A DNA stretch of 64,000 bases from Streptomyces sp. G-G2 (GTDB lineage Bacteria; Actinomycetota; Actinomycetes; Streptomycetales; Streptomycetaceae): contig NZ_JASISO010000026.1 of the NCBI RefSeq assembly GCF_030063135.1, positions 53,443-117,442 of the forward strand, read 5' to 3'. Of this stretch, positions 15,388 through 23,714 are shown in pieces. Each line of letters starts with the position of its first letter. Positions within the stretch are counted from its first letter, which is position 1. Below the pieces are notes generated by a model. It saw nothing but the letters and a program-made list of their open reading frames with translations, did no database searches and was not told the origin of the DNA. The position numbers and the translations under genes were made by a program.

Positions 15388-16530
15388 ATGCACAAGACGC
15401 TGATCGTGACCAACGATTTCCCGCCACGGCCGGGCGGCATCCAGGCCTTCCTCCACAACATGGCCCTGCGGCTGGATCCGGACCGGATCGTCGTCTACGC
15501 CTCCACCTGGAAGCGCGGTGCGCAAGCCCGCGCGGCCACCGCCGCCTTCGACGCGGAACAGCCCTTCCCGGTGGTCCGCGACGGGGCGACCGTGCTGCTG
15601 CCGACGCCCCGGGTCACCCACCGGGCGGCCGGTCTGCTGCGGGAACACGGCTGCGAGGCGGTCTGGTTCGGCGCCGCGGCCCCGCTCGCCCTGATGGGGC
15701 CCGCCCTGCGCCGGGCAGGGGCCCGGCGGGTGGTCGCGACCACCCACGGGCACGAGGCGGGCTGGTCCCAGCTGCCCGGCGCCCGCGGGCTGCTGCACCG
15801 GATCGGCGAGGGCACGGACACGATCACCTACCTCGGCGAGTACACCCGGTCGCGGATCGCGGGCGCGCTGACTCCCGGGGCGGCGTCGCGGATGGTGTGG
15901 CTGCCGCCGGGCGTGGACGAGAAGACCTTCCACCCCGGCTCGGGCGGTGACCTGATCCGGGCCCGGCTGGGGCTCGCCGGCCGGCCGGTGGTGGTGTGCG
16001 TGTCCCGGCTGGTGCCGCGCAAGGGCCAGGACACCCTGATCCGGGCGCTCCCCCTGATCCGGGCCGAGGTGCCGGAGACGGCGTTGCTGATCGTGGGCGG
16101 CGGGCCCTACGAGGGCGCCCTGCGGGCGCTCGCCGAGGCGGCGGGGGTCGCGGACGCGGTGCGCTTCACGGGGGCCGTGCCGTGGCGGGAGCTGCCCGCG
16201 CACTTCGGGGCGGGCGACGTCTTCGCTATGCCGTGCCGGACCCGGCGGGGCGGGCTGGACGTGGAGGGCCTGGGCATCGTGTACCTGGAGGCCTCGGCGA
16301 GCGGTCTGCCGGTGGTCGCGGGGGACTCGGGGGGCGCGCCGGACGCGGTCCTGGACGGGGAGACGGGGTGGGTGGTGCGGGGCGGTTCCGTGCCGGACGC
16401 GGCGGACCGGATCGTGTCGCTGCTCCAGAACCCGGCCCTGGCCCGCCGCATGGGGGAGCGGGGCCGCGCGTGGGTGGAGGAGCGGTGGCGCTGGGACCTG
16501 CTGGCGGAGCGGCTGCGCGGGCTGCTGTGA
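15388..16530 (+). CDS. pimB: GT4 glycosyltransferase, PimB-like mannosyltransferase
   Basis: The 380-residue protein is a GT-B, family 4 glycosyltransferase. The N-terminal TNDFPPRPGGIQAFLHN segment is characteristic of the GDP-mannose-dependent phosphatidylinositol-monomannoside mannosyltransferases (PimB'/MgtA type). The C-terminal half has VSRLVPRKGQDTLIRA and the ExxxxxxxE element in GLDVEGLGIVYLEASASG. It would add mannose to a phosphatidylinositol lipid on the inner face of the membrane. It starts only 19 bases after the lipoprotein stop. The symbol rests on similarity to the family; the acceptor is inferred. Confidence 0.8.
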   Translation: MHKTLIVTNDFPPRPGGIQAFLHNMALRLDPDRIVVYASTWKRGAQARAATAAFDAEQPFPVVRDGATVLLPTPRVTHRAAGLLREHGCEAVWFGAAAPLALMGPALRRAGARRVVATTHGHEAGWSQLPGARGLLHRIGEGTDTITYLGEYTRSRIAGALTPGAASRMVWLPPGVDEKTFHPGSGGDLIRARLGLAGRPVVVCVSRLVPRKGQDTLIRALPLIRAEVPETALLIVGGGPYEGALRALAEAAGVADAVRFTGAVPWRELPAHFGAGDVFAMPCRTRRGGLDVEGLGIVYLEASASGLPVVAGDSGGAPDAVLDGETGWVVRGGSVPDAADRIVSLLQNPALARRMGERGRAWVEERWRWDLLAERLRGLL

Positions 16531-16558
16531 CCGGCGGCGCCGTTCACGGGACTTCTCC

Positions 16559-16650
16559 GCCCCGGACCGCGCACCCCGGACCTCGTGCCCCGGACCGCGC
16601 ACCCCGACCTCGTGCCCCGGACCCCGGACGCCGCGCCCCGCACCGCGCCC
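16559..16650 (+). repeat. 28-bp tandem repeat, about 2.5 copies
   Basis: Unit 1 (16559-16586) begins GCCCCGGACCGCGCACCCCG; unit 2 (16587-16613) differs by one missing base, and a decayed part follows. It lies downstream of the mannosyltransferase gene and is not protein-coding. Confidence 0.75.
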
Positions 16651-16712
16651 CGGACGTCGACGAGGTGGAAGGATGCCCTCGAACGGGGCGGGGCGGAGGT
16701 CGGCCGCCATAT

Positions 16713-16730
16713 CTGACTGTCACTCAGATG
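16713..16730. promoter_or_regulatory. Inverted repeat CTGACTG-N4-TCAGATG before the cholesterol-oxidase-like gene
   Basis: The site CTGACTGTCACTCAGATG lies 53 bases before the ATG at 16783 and is the core of a longer inverted repeat (16708-16732). A second copy at 44052-44069, before another flavoenzyme, matches at 14 of 18 positions with the differences confined to the 4-base centre. A shared TetR-type repressor is the likeliest reading. Confidence 0.6.
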
Positions 16731-16782
16731 TGTGGCGGTACCGCGTCTGGGTGGACGGCCGGATTCCGCCCATGATGCGACC

Positions 16783-18399
16783 ATGACATCACATCTGACG
16801 CGCCGTCATCTCCTGGGGATCGGCGCCCTCCAGACCGCCGCCGCCCTCGGGTTCACCCGGATCGGGCTGTCCGCCGCGGCCGCCGCCGAGCCCCCGGCCG
16901 CGCAGTACGCCCCCGCCATCGTCGTCGGGTCCGGCTACGGCTCCGCCGTCGCCGCCCTGCGCCTCGGGCAGGCGGGCGTGCGTACCGTCGTCCTGGAGAT
17001 GGGAAGGCTCTGGGACACCCCGGGGCCCGACGGGAAGGTCTTCCCCTCCACCTCCGCCCCCGACCAGCGCTCCATGTGGTTCCGCACCCGCACCGAGGCC
17101 CCGCTCGCCACCTTCCTCTGGCTGGACGTGGTCAACCGGAACATCTCCCCCTATCCGGGCGTCCTGGACCGCGTGAACTACGGGGACATGTCCGTGTACG
17201 TGGGCCGGGGCGTCGGCGGCGGCTCCCTCGTCAACGGCGGTATGGCGCCCACCCCCAAGCGCTCGTACTTCACCGAACTGCTGCCCCGCGTCGACGCCGA
17301 CGAAATGTACGGCACCTACTACCCGCGCGCCCGCCAGATGCTCGGGGTCAACGACATCGACCCGTCCTGGTTCGAGTCCACCGAGTGGTACCGCTTCGCC
17401 CGGATCTCCCGCAAGCACGCCCAGAACACCGGCCTGAAGACCACTTTCGTGCCCAACGTCTACGACTTCGAGTACATGAAGCGGGAGGCGGCCGGGACCG
17501 CCACCAGGTCCGCGCTCGCGGGCGAGGTCATCTACGGCAACAACCACGGCAAGAAGAGCGTCGACAAGACCTACCTCGCCGCCGCCATCGGCACCGGCAA
17601 CGTCACCATCGAGACCCTCCAGCGCGTGGTCGCCGTACGCCGGGACCCGGCGGGCGGGTACGTCCTCACCGTCCGGACCAGCGACCTGACCGGCCGGGTC
17701 ACCCAGACCCGTGAACTGGGCTGCAAGCAGCTCTTCCTGGGGGCGGGCAGCCTCGGCACCACCGAGATCCTGCTGCGCGCCCGCGAGACCGGCACCCTGC
17801 CCGCCCTGAACGACCAGGTGGGCCTCGGCTGGGGCCACAACGGCAACGTGATGACCGCCCGGGCCAACCACCTCTGGGACACGGTCGGCGCCAACCAGGC
17901 CACCATGCCCGCCCTGGGCATCGACGACTGGGACAACGCCTCGAACCCCGTCTTCGCCGAGATAGCCCCGCTGCCCATGGGGATCGAGCACTGGATCTCG
18001 ATGTACCTGGCGATCACCAAGAACCCGGAGCGCGGCCACTTCACCTACGACGCCGCGAGCGACTCGGCCCGGCTCCAGTGGACCCGGGACCAGAACACCC
18101 CGTCCGTGAACGCGGCGAAACGGCTCTTCGACCGGGTCAACCGGGCCAACTTCACGATCTACCGCTACGACCTGTTCGGCGAGAACAGGGCCTTCGCCGA
18201 CAACTTCACCTACCACCCGCTGGGCGGCTGCGTCCTGGGCAACGCCACCGACGACTACGGCCGGGCCAAGGGCTACCAGGGCCTGTACGTGGTCGACGGC
18301 TCGCTCGTCCCGGGCTCGCTCGGGGTGAACCCGTTCGTCACCATCACCGCCCTCGCGGAGCGGAACATGGCGCGGATCCTCGCCGAGGACCCTCGCTAG
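16783..18399 (+). CDS. GMC oxidoreductase, cholesterol oxidase-like, Tat-exported
   Basis: The 538-residue protein begins with a twin-arginine signal (LTRRHLLGIG) and an alanine-rich core, so it is exported folded with FAD bound. The FAD motif VVGSGYGSAVAALRLGQAG (about 45-63) and the C-terminal HPLGGC and GSLGVNPFVTITALAER segments are those of the cholesterol oxidase branch of the GMC family. These enzymes oxidise 3-beta-hydroxysterols to 3-keto products with oxygen. ATG 16783 is chosen because the Tat signal begins there. An inverted repeat 53 bases upstream is a likely operator. Substrate is inferred from the family. Confidence 0.9.
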   Translation: MTSHLTRRHLLGIGALQTAAALGFTRIGLSAAAAAEPPAAQYAPAIVVGSGYGSAVAALRLGQAGVRTVVLEMGRLWDTPGPDGKVFPSTSAPDQRSMWFRTRTEAPLATFLWLDVVNRNISPYPGVLDRVNYGDMSVYVGRGVGGGSLVNGGMAPTPKRSYFTELLPRVDADEMYGTYYPRARQMLGVNDIDPSWFESTEWYRFARISRKHAQNTGLKTTFVPNVYDFEYMKREAAGTATRSALAGEVIYGNNHGKKSVDKTYLAAAIGTGNVTIETLQRVVAVRRDPAGGYVLTVRTSDLTGRVTQTRELGCKQLFLGAGSLGTTEILLRARETGTLPALNDQVGLGWGHNGNVMTARANHLWDTVGANQATMPALGIDDWDNASNPVFAEIAPLPMGIEHWISMYLAITKNPERGHFTYDAASDSARLQWTRDQNTPSVNAAKRLFDRVNRANFTIYRYDLFGENRAFADNFTYHPLGGCVLGNATDDYGRAKGYQGLYVVDGSLVPGSLGVNPFVTITALAERNMARILAEDPR

Positions 18400-18423
18400 C
18401 GCCGCGGCCGGCCGGGCCGGGGG

Positions 18424-20220
18424 TCAGCCGCGGTAGAGGGCCTCGACCTCGTCCGCGTAGTCCTTCGCCACCACATTGCGCTTGAGCTTCAGCGAGGGCG
18501 TGAGGTGACCCGACTCCTCCGTGAACTGGGAGGGCAGAATGCGGAATTTCCGCACCGATTCCGCCTTGGAAACCGCCGCGTTGCCGTCGTCCACGGCCTG
18601 CTGCACGGCCGCGTTGAGGTCCGCGTCCTCGCGCAGCGACGCCGCCGTCGACCCCGCGGGCTTGCCGTTCTCCGCCGCCCACCGGCCGAGGAACTCCTCG
18701 TCGATGGTCACCAGCGCGGCCACGAACGGCCTCGCGTCGCCGACCACCATGCACTCGGCGACCAGCGCGTGGGCACGGATCCGGTCCTCGATCACCGCGG
18801 GAGCGACGTTCTTGCCGCCCGCGGTGACGATGAGTTCCTTCTTGCGGCCGGTGATCGCGAGGTACCCGTCCTCGTCGAGGGTGCCCACGTCGCCGGTCCG
18901 GAACCAGCCGTCGACCAGGGCGTCGGCGGTGGCGGTCTCGTTCTTCCAGTACTCCTTGAAGATGTGCTCGCCGTGCAGCAGCACCTCGCCGTCGTCGGCG
19001 ATGCGCACGACCGACCCCGGGAGCGGCTGGCCGACCGTACCGATCTTCGTCCGGTCCCACGGGTTGAAGGCGGTCGCGGCGCAGGACTCCGTCAGGCCGT
19101 AGCCCTCCAGCACGGTGAAGCCGATGCCGCGGAAGAAGTGGCCGAGCCGCTCGCCGAGCGGGGCGCCGCCGGAGATCGCGTACTCGCCGCGTCCGCCGAG
19201 CACCGTGTGCAGCTTGCCGTAGACCAGCTTCGTGAACACCTTGTGCTTGAGCTTGAGGCCGAACGACGGGCCGCCCGGGGCGTCCAGCGCCTTGCTGTAC
19301 GCGATCGCCGTCTCGGCGGCCGCGTCGAAGATCTTGCCCTTGCCGTCGGCCTGCGCCTTGGCGCGCGCCGAGTTGTAGACCTTCTCGAAGACCCGCGGCA
19401 CGCCGAGGATCAGCGTCGGCTTGAAGGACTGCAGCTCGTCGGTGAGGTTCTTGATGTCCGGTACGCAGCCCAGCCGGATGGGGGCCAGCACGGCCGCCAC
19501 CTCGACCAGGCGCCCGAACACGTGGGCCGCCGGGAGGAACAGCAGGACCGAGCACTCGCCGGTGCGGAAGAGCGGGCTGAGCCGCTCCACCACGTTGCCG
19601 CACTCGGCGAAGAAGTTGCGGTGGGTCAGCACGCAGCCCTTGGGGCGGCCGGTGGTGCCCGAGGTGTAGACGATGGTCGCCGGGTCGTCGGCGTTCGCCA
19701 GGCCGCTGCGCTCGTCGACCTCGGCGTCGCTCACGTCGGCGCCGGAGGCCTTCAGGGCCGCTAGGGCGCCCGCCTCGATCTCCCAGACCTCGCGCAGCTC
19801 GGGGAGCCGGTCGCGCAGGGCGGCCACGGTCGCGGTGTGCCCGGGGCTCTCGACGATCACGGCGGCCGCGCCGGAGTCGCCGAGGATCCACTGGATCTGC
19901 TCCGGCGAGCTGGTCTCGTACACCGGGACGGTGACGGCGCCCGCGGTCCAGATCGCGAAGTCGGTCAGCACCCACTCGTAGCGGGTCCGCGAGATCAGGG
20001 CGACCCGGTCGCCGGGGCGGATGCCCGCGGCGATCAGGCCCTTCGCGACGGCGTGGACCTCCGCCAGGAACTCGGTGGCGGTCACGTCCTGCCAGGCGCC
20101 GTCGACCTTGCGTGCCATCACGGCGGTGGTCGGATGCTGAGCGGCGTTGCGGCGGATGAGATCCGTCAGGTTCCCGTCCGACGGGACCTCGTACAGGGCC
20201 GGAAGACTGAACTCGCGCAA
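18424..20220 (-). CDS. Long-chain fatty-acid-CoA ligase
   Basis: This 598-residue AMP-forming ligase activates fatty acids with ATP and CoA. The P-loop-like motif YTSGTTGRPKGC (A3), the GYGLTESCAA motif and the GWFRTGDVG adenylate motif are all present, with the catalytic lysine in VRKFRILPSQFTEESGHLTPSLKLKR near the end. The TTG at 20220 is taken as start because AGAGGAG lies eight bases before it; a frame extension further upstream has no ribosome site. It faces the cholesterol-oxidase-like gene, whose stop is 25 bases from its own. The region in front holds two nested inverted repeats. Confidence 0.93.
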   Translation of the reverse strand: MREFSLPALYEVPSDGNLTDLIRRNAAQHPTTAVMARKVDGAWQDVTATEFLAEVHAVAKGLIAAGIRPGDRVALISRTRYEWVLTDFAIWTAGAVTVPVYETSSPEQIQWILGDSGAAAVIVESPGHTATVAALRDRLPELREVWEIEAGALAALKASGADVSDAEVDERSGLANADDPATIVYTSGTTGRPKGCVLTHRNFFAECGNVVERLSPLFRTGECSVLLFLPAAHVFGRLVEVAAVLAPIRLGCVPDIKNLTDELQSFKPTLILGVPRVFEKVYNSARAKAQADGKGKIFDAAAETAIAYSKALDAPGGPSFGLKLKHKVFTKLVYGKLHTVLGGRGEYAISGGAPLGERLGHFFRGIGFTVLEGYGLTESCAATAFNPWDRTKIGTVGQPLPGSVVRIADDGEVLLHGEHIFKEYWKNETATADALVDGWFRTGDVGTLDEDGYLAITGRKKELIVTAGGKNVAPAVIEDRIRAHALVAECMVVGDARPFVAALVTIDEEFLGRWAAENGKPAGSTAASLREDADLNAAVQQAVDDGNAAVSKAESVRKFRILPSQFTEESGHLTPSLKLKRNVVAKDYADEVEALYRG

Positions 20221-20272
20221 GACTGCTGCTCCTCTGGGCGCCATCGCCACCATGTGGACCGACCGGACGTTA

Positions 20273-20305
20273 CCCACGAGTAGTGGGTTCCCGATAGAGG
20301 GAACC
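20273..20305. promoter_or_regulatory. Two adjacent inverted repeats before the acyl-CoA ligase
   Basis: CCCAC-N5-GTGGG (20273-20287) is followed by GGTTCCC-N6-GGGAACC (20286-20305); the second is a perfect 7-bp-arm repeat. Both lie 53-85 bases before the ligase start on the minus strand, where an operator would be expected. Confidence 0.45.
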
Positions 20306-20449
20306 GGCCAGATGTTCCGTGCGTCACACGACACGGCCGTGCCCGGCCGACCCTAGTCGACGCTCTCCGTGACCCGGAAGTAACCGCAGGTCCGGGCAGC
20401 TGTACGAGATCCCCTGTTCCCGGATCCCCGGCACGCCTAGGGTGGCGGC

Positions 20450-21268
20450 ATGGGTGGCACGAGCAGTACGAAAAGCGGCGACGGGCGCCGGACGGGCAAG
20501 AGCGGCACGCGGGTCCACGTGATCAGCGACGTCCACGGCAACGCCGCGGCCCTGGCGCGGGCCGGAGAGGGCGCCGACGCCCTGATCTGCCTCGGCGACC
20601 TGGTCCTCTTCCTGGACTACACCGACCATTCGCGCGGCATCTTCCCCGACCTCTTCGGCGTCGAGAACGCCGACCGGATCGTGGCCCTGCGCACCGAACG
20701 CCGCTTCGACGAGGCCCGCGCGCTGGGCCGCGAGCTGTGGGCGGGCCTGGACCGCGAGCGGGTGATCGAGGGCGCGGTGCGCAGGCAGTACGAGGAGATG
20801 TTCGCCGCGTTCCCCACCCCCACCTACGCCACCTACGGCAACGTCGACATCCCGGCGCTCTGGCCGCAGTACGCCCGCCCCGGCACCACCGTCCTCGACG
20901 GCGAGCGCGTGGAGATCGGCGGCCGGGTCTTCGGCTTCGTCGGCGGCGGCCTGCCCTCCCCGATGCGCACCCCGTACGAGGTGGACCCCGAGGAGTACGC
21001 GGCCAAGATCGAGGCGCTCGGCGAGGTCGACGTCCTGTGCTCGCACATCCCGCCCGAGGTCCCCGAACTCTGCTACGACACCGTCGCCCGCCGGTTCGAA
21101 CGCGGCAGCGCGGCCCTGCTCGACGCCATCCGCAGGACCCGCCCCCGCTACGCCCTCTTCGGGCACGTGCACCAGCCGATGGCCCGCCGGATGCGGATCG
21201 GCGGCACCGAGTGCGTGAACGTCGGGCACTTCGCGGCGACGGGAACGCCCTGGGCCCTGGAGTGGTGA
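20450..21268 (+). CDS. Metallophosphoesterase
   Basis: The 272-residue protein is a calcineurin-like metallophosphoesterase. Metal-binding motifs appear in order: SDVHGN (about 25-30), GDLVLF, YGNVDIPAL, and GHVHQP near the C-terminus, the last giving the two histidines. The family hydrolyses phosphomonoesters or phosphodiesters; the substrate here cannot be told. It is divergent from the acyl-CoA ligase. A TAGGGT box six bases before the ATG suggests a leaderless transcript. The SRPBCC protein gene follows after about 100 bases. Confidence 0.88.
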   Translation: MGGTSSTKSGDGRRTGKSGTRVHVISDVHGNAAALARAGEGADALICLGDLVLFLDYTDHSRGIFPDLFGVENADRIVALRTERRFDEARALGRELWAGLDRERVIEGAVRRQYEEMFAAFPTPTYATYGNVDIPALWPQYARPGTTVLDGERVEIGGRVFGFVGGGLPSPMRTPYEVDPEEYAAKIEALGEVDVLCSHIPPEVPELCYDTVARRFERGSAALLDAIRRTRPRYALFGHVHQPMARRMRIGGTECVNVGHFAATGTPWALEW

Positions 21269-21375
21269 GGCCCACCCGCGCGGTAGCCTTCACGCGGCGG
21301 CCACAGGCCGCACACTTCCTCGAACGTCCCCCAGCTGCCGCTGGGAGGTACCCCCAGCCCGGAGGAGCGACCGCG

Positions 21376-21822
21376 ATGGCGGAACACACCAGCTCGAGCA
21401 TCACGATCGAAGCGGCGCCCGCCGACGTCATGGCCGTGATCGCCGACTTCGGACGGTACCCCGAGTGGACCGGCGAGGTGAAGGAGGCCGAGGTGCTGGC
21501 CACCGACGCCGCGGGCCGCGCCGAGAAGGTGCGCCTGCTCCTCGACGCCGGAGCGATCAAGGACGACCACACCCTCAACTACGCCTGGAAGGGCGCGGAC
21601 GAGGTCAGCTGGACCCTGGACAAGTCGCAGATGCTGCGCCAGCTCGACGGGTCCTACCGGCTGGCCCCGCTGGACGGCGGCGCCCGCACCGAGGTCACCT
21701 ACCAGCTGACCGTGGACGTCAAGATCCCGATGCTCGGCATGATCAAGCGCAAGGCCGAGAAGGTCATCATCGACCGCGCGCTCGCGGGCCTGAAGAAGCG
21801 CGTCGAGTCCGTCGAGGCCTGA
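21376..21822 (+). CDS. SRPBCC (START-like) lipid-binding domain protein
   Basis: The 148-residue protein is a single SRPBCC/polyketide-cyclase-like domain that folds into a helix-grip cavity. Family features are the opening SSITIEAAPADVMAVIADFGRYPEWTG and the closing amphipathic helix. A basic segment KIPMLGMIKRKAEKVIID precedes the last helix and is common in proteins of this branch. The ATG follows GGAGGAG. It is followed after 60 bases by the ArsA-like ATPase on the same strand, so the two may work together, perhaps on a hydrophobic ligand; that is inference. Confidence 0.88.
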   Translation: MAEHTSSSITIEAAPADVMAVIADFGRYPEWTGEVKEAEVLATDAAGRAEKVRLLLDAGAIKDDHTLNYAWKGADEVSWTLDKSQMLRQLDGSYRLAPLDGGARTEVTYQLTVDVKIPMLGMIKRKAEKVIIDRALAGLKKRVESVEA

Positions 21823-21882
21823 GCCCCGCCCGGCCCACCGGCCGCCGCCCCTCCCGCTGTATCCGAACCGGAGCCGTCGTAC

Positions 21883-23103
21883 GTGCACACCTTGCTGATC
21901 ACCGGCCCCGGGGGCTCGGGACGGACCACCGTCACGGCCGCCACCGCCCTCGCGGCGGCCCGGCGCGGGCGGCGGGTACTGGTCCTCTCCGGCGACCCCG
22001 GTGACCCGCTGGGCGCGCTCCTGGGCCCGGCGCTCGGCGCGCCCGTCGAGGTCGGGGCCGGGCTGGACGCCGTACCGGTCGCGGCCGAAGGGCTGTGGGC
22101 CGCCCGGATCGACTCCGGGGACGAGGTCCGCGCCGAGCTCGTCGCCCTCCAGGAACGCGGCTCCGCCGTCCTCGGCATGCTCGGGGCCCGGCCCCTGGGC
22201 GCCGAGGAACTCACCGAACTCCCCGGCGCCGAACAGTTCGCCCTGCTGAGGGCGCTGCGCCGGGCGGCCGGAGCGGCCCGGTCCGGAGCCTTCGACCTGG
22301 TCGTCGTCGACATGCCGCCCGTCCACCAGGCCATCGCCGCCCTCGCGCTCCCGGCCCAGCTGCGCCGCTACCTGTCCCGGCTGCTGCCCGCCCAGCGGCA
22401 GGCCGCCCGGGCGCTGAGGCCCGTACTGGCCCAGCTGGCCGGAGTGCCGATGCCCGCGCAGTGGCTGTACGAGGCCGCCGCGCGCTGGGACGAGGAGCTG
22501 GCCGCCGTGCAGGCCGTCGTCGAGGCGGACACCACCTCCGTACGGATGGTGGCCGAGCCGGGCCCCGGCGCCGACGCCGCGCTCCGGCTCGGGATGCTCG
22601 GCCTGGCCCTGCACCAGCTGCCCGTCGGGGCGGTCGTGGCCAACCGGCTCGTGCCCCGCGGCTCCGCGGACCCCTGGCTGGCCGGGCTGGCCGCGCAGCA
22701 GGACACCTACGTCGCCGCCTGGGCGAAGGCCCACCCCGGTGCGGCCGGGCCGGGCCTAGCCCACCTGGGCGCCGACCCGGGCGGACCGCGGGAGCTGGCC
22801 GCGCTGGACTGCGACGCGCTGGCGGCCGTGCCCCGCGGAACGCGCCCGGAGTGGGCCGTGGAGGACCGGACCGCCGAGGACGGGGTGCTCGTCTGGGCGG
22901 TCCCGCTGCCCGGGGCCCAGAAGCCGGACCTGGACCTGGTCCGGCGCGGGGACGAGCTGCTGCTGACGGCGGGCCCGTTCCGCAGGATCGTTTCCCTGCC
23001 CTCGGCCCTGCGCCGCTGCACCGTCTCGGGCGCCGGACTGCACGAGGGGACCCTGCGGATCCGGTTCACCCCGGACCCCGGCCAGTGGCCGCTTCGCCCC
23101 TGA
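21883..23103 (+). CDS. ArsA/Get3-like ATPase with altered P-loop
   Basis: The 406-residue protein has the overall layout of ArsA/Get3 ATPases: an N-terminal P-loop, a VDMPPVHQAIAAL segment that matches the DTAP switch region, and a C-terminal beta-rich part. The P-loop reads GPGGSGRTT instead of the usual KGGVGKTT, so both the signature lysine and the catalytic lysine are replaced. A reduced or absent ATPase activity is possible. GTG start at 21883. It lies between the SRPBCC gene and a DUF5304-type gene on the same strand. A substrate such as a tail-anchored protein or a metalloid is not indicated. Confidence 0.75.
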   Translation: MHTLLITGPGGSGRTTVTAATALAAARRGRRVLVLSGDPGDPLGALLGPALGAPVEVGAGLDAVPVAAEGLWAARIDSGDEVRAELVALQERGSAVLGMLGARPLGAEELTELPGAEQFALLRALRRAAGAARSGAFDLVVVDMPPVHQAIAALALPAQLRRYLSRLLPAQRQAARALRPVLAQLAGVPMPAQWLYEAAARWDEELAAVQAVVEADTTSVRMVAEPGPGADAALRLGMLGLALHQLPVGAVVANRLVPRGSADPWLAGLAAQQDTYVAAWAKAHPGAAGPGLAHLGADPGGPRELAALDCDALAAVPRGTRPEWAVEDRTAEDGVLVWAVPLPGAQKPDLDLVRRGDELLLTAGPFRRIVSLPSALRRCTVSGAGLHEGTLRIRFTPDPGQWPLRP

Positions 23104-23193
23104 ACGCCGTGCCCCCGTTCGGGTAACGTCGAGGGTGTTCCCCCAGCGCCACCGCGCCGCCGCCGTATCCAGCCGTATCCAGGAGAGTCCGCC

Positions 23194-23652
23194 ATGAGCG
23201 AGGCCACCGACCGTCCCGCAGACGACGACGCCTGGGCCGAGGCGTGCGCCGAAGACCTGGCCGCCGAGCGGGAACGACGCCGCTCCGGGCGGGACGGCGG
23301 CGCCACCGTCCCCGGCAGCGCCGCCGAGGAACTGTTCAAGCTGTTCGACGCGGTCGCCGACAAGGTCGCCGGGCTGAACAACCCGCTGATCGGGATGGCC
23401 GCCCAGGGTGCCGCCCGGCAGTTCGTCAGCCAGGCCAAGAGCGCCGTCAAGCCCGTCGTCGAGCGCAACCCCGAGGTTTTCGACCACCTCGCGGCCGCCG
23501 GATCCGAGCTGCTCGCCGCTTACCGCTCGGCCGTCGAGGGCCACGAACGCCGCTGGGCCCGGGACGAGCCCTCGCCGCGCACGGATCCGCAGGCAGGACC
23601 CAAGAACGACGACGACGGATCCGGGCCCGCCGAGCGCATCGATCTCGACTGA
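23194..23652 (+). CDS. DUF5304-family protein
   Basis: This 152-residue acidic protein matches my memory of the Streptomyces DUF5304 family. It has a charged, disordered N-terminus (DDDAWAEACAEDLAAERERRR), a helical middle (about 45-115, with ELFKLFDAVADKV and VFDHLAAAGSELLAAYRSAV) and an acidic tail ending in DLD. It has no signal peptide and no known motif. It is placed between the ArsA-like gene and glkA and may be translated with the former. The ATG follows CAGGAGAG. The function is unknown. Confidence 0.7.
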   Translation: MSEATDRPADDDAWAEACAEDLAAERERRRSGRDGGATVPGSAAEELFKLFDAVADKVAGLNNPLIGMAAQGAARQFVSQAKSAVKPVVERNPEVFDHLAAAGSELLAAYRSAVEGHERRWARDEPSPRTDPQAGPKNDDDGSGPAERIDLD

Positions 23653-23714
23653 CTCCCGTCCAGCCCTCGGGTACCGTGGGCCCTGGCGGGGCTTGACCGG
23701 AAACCGAGGGACTA

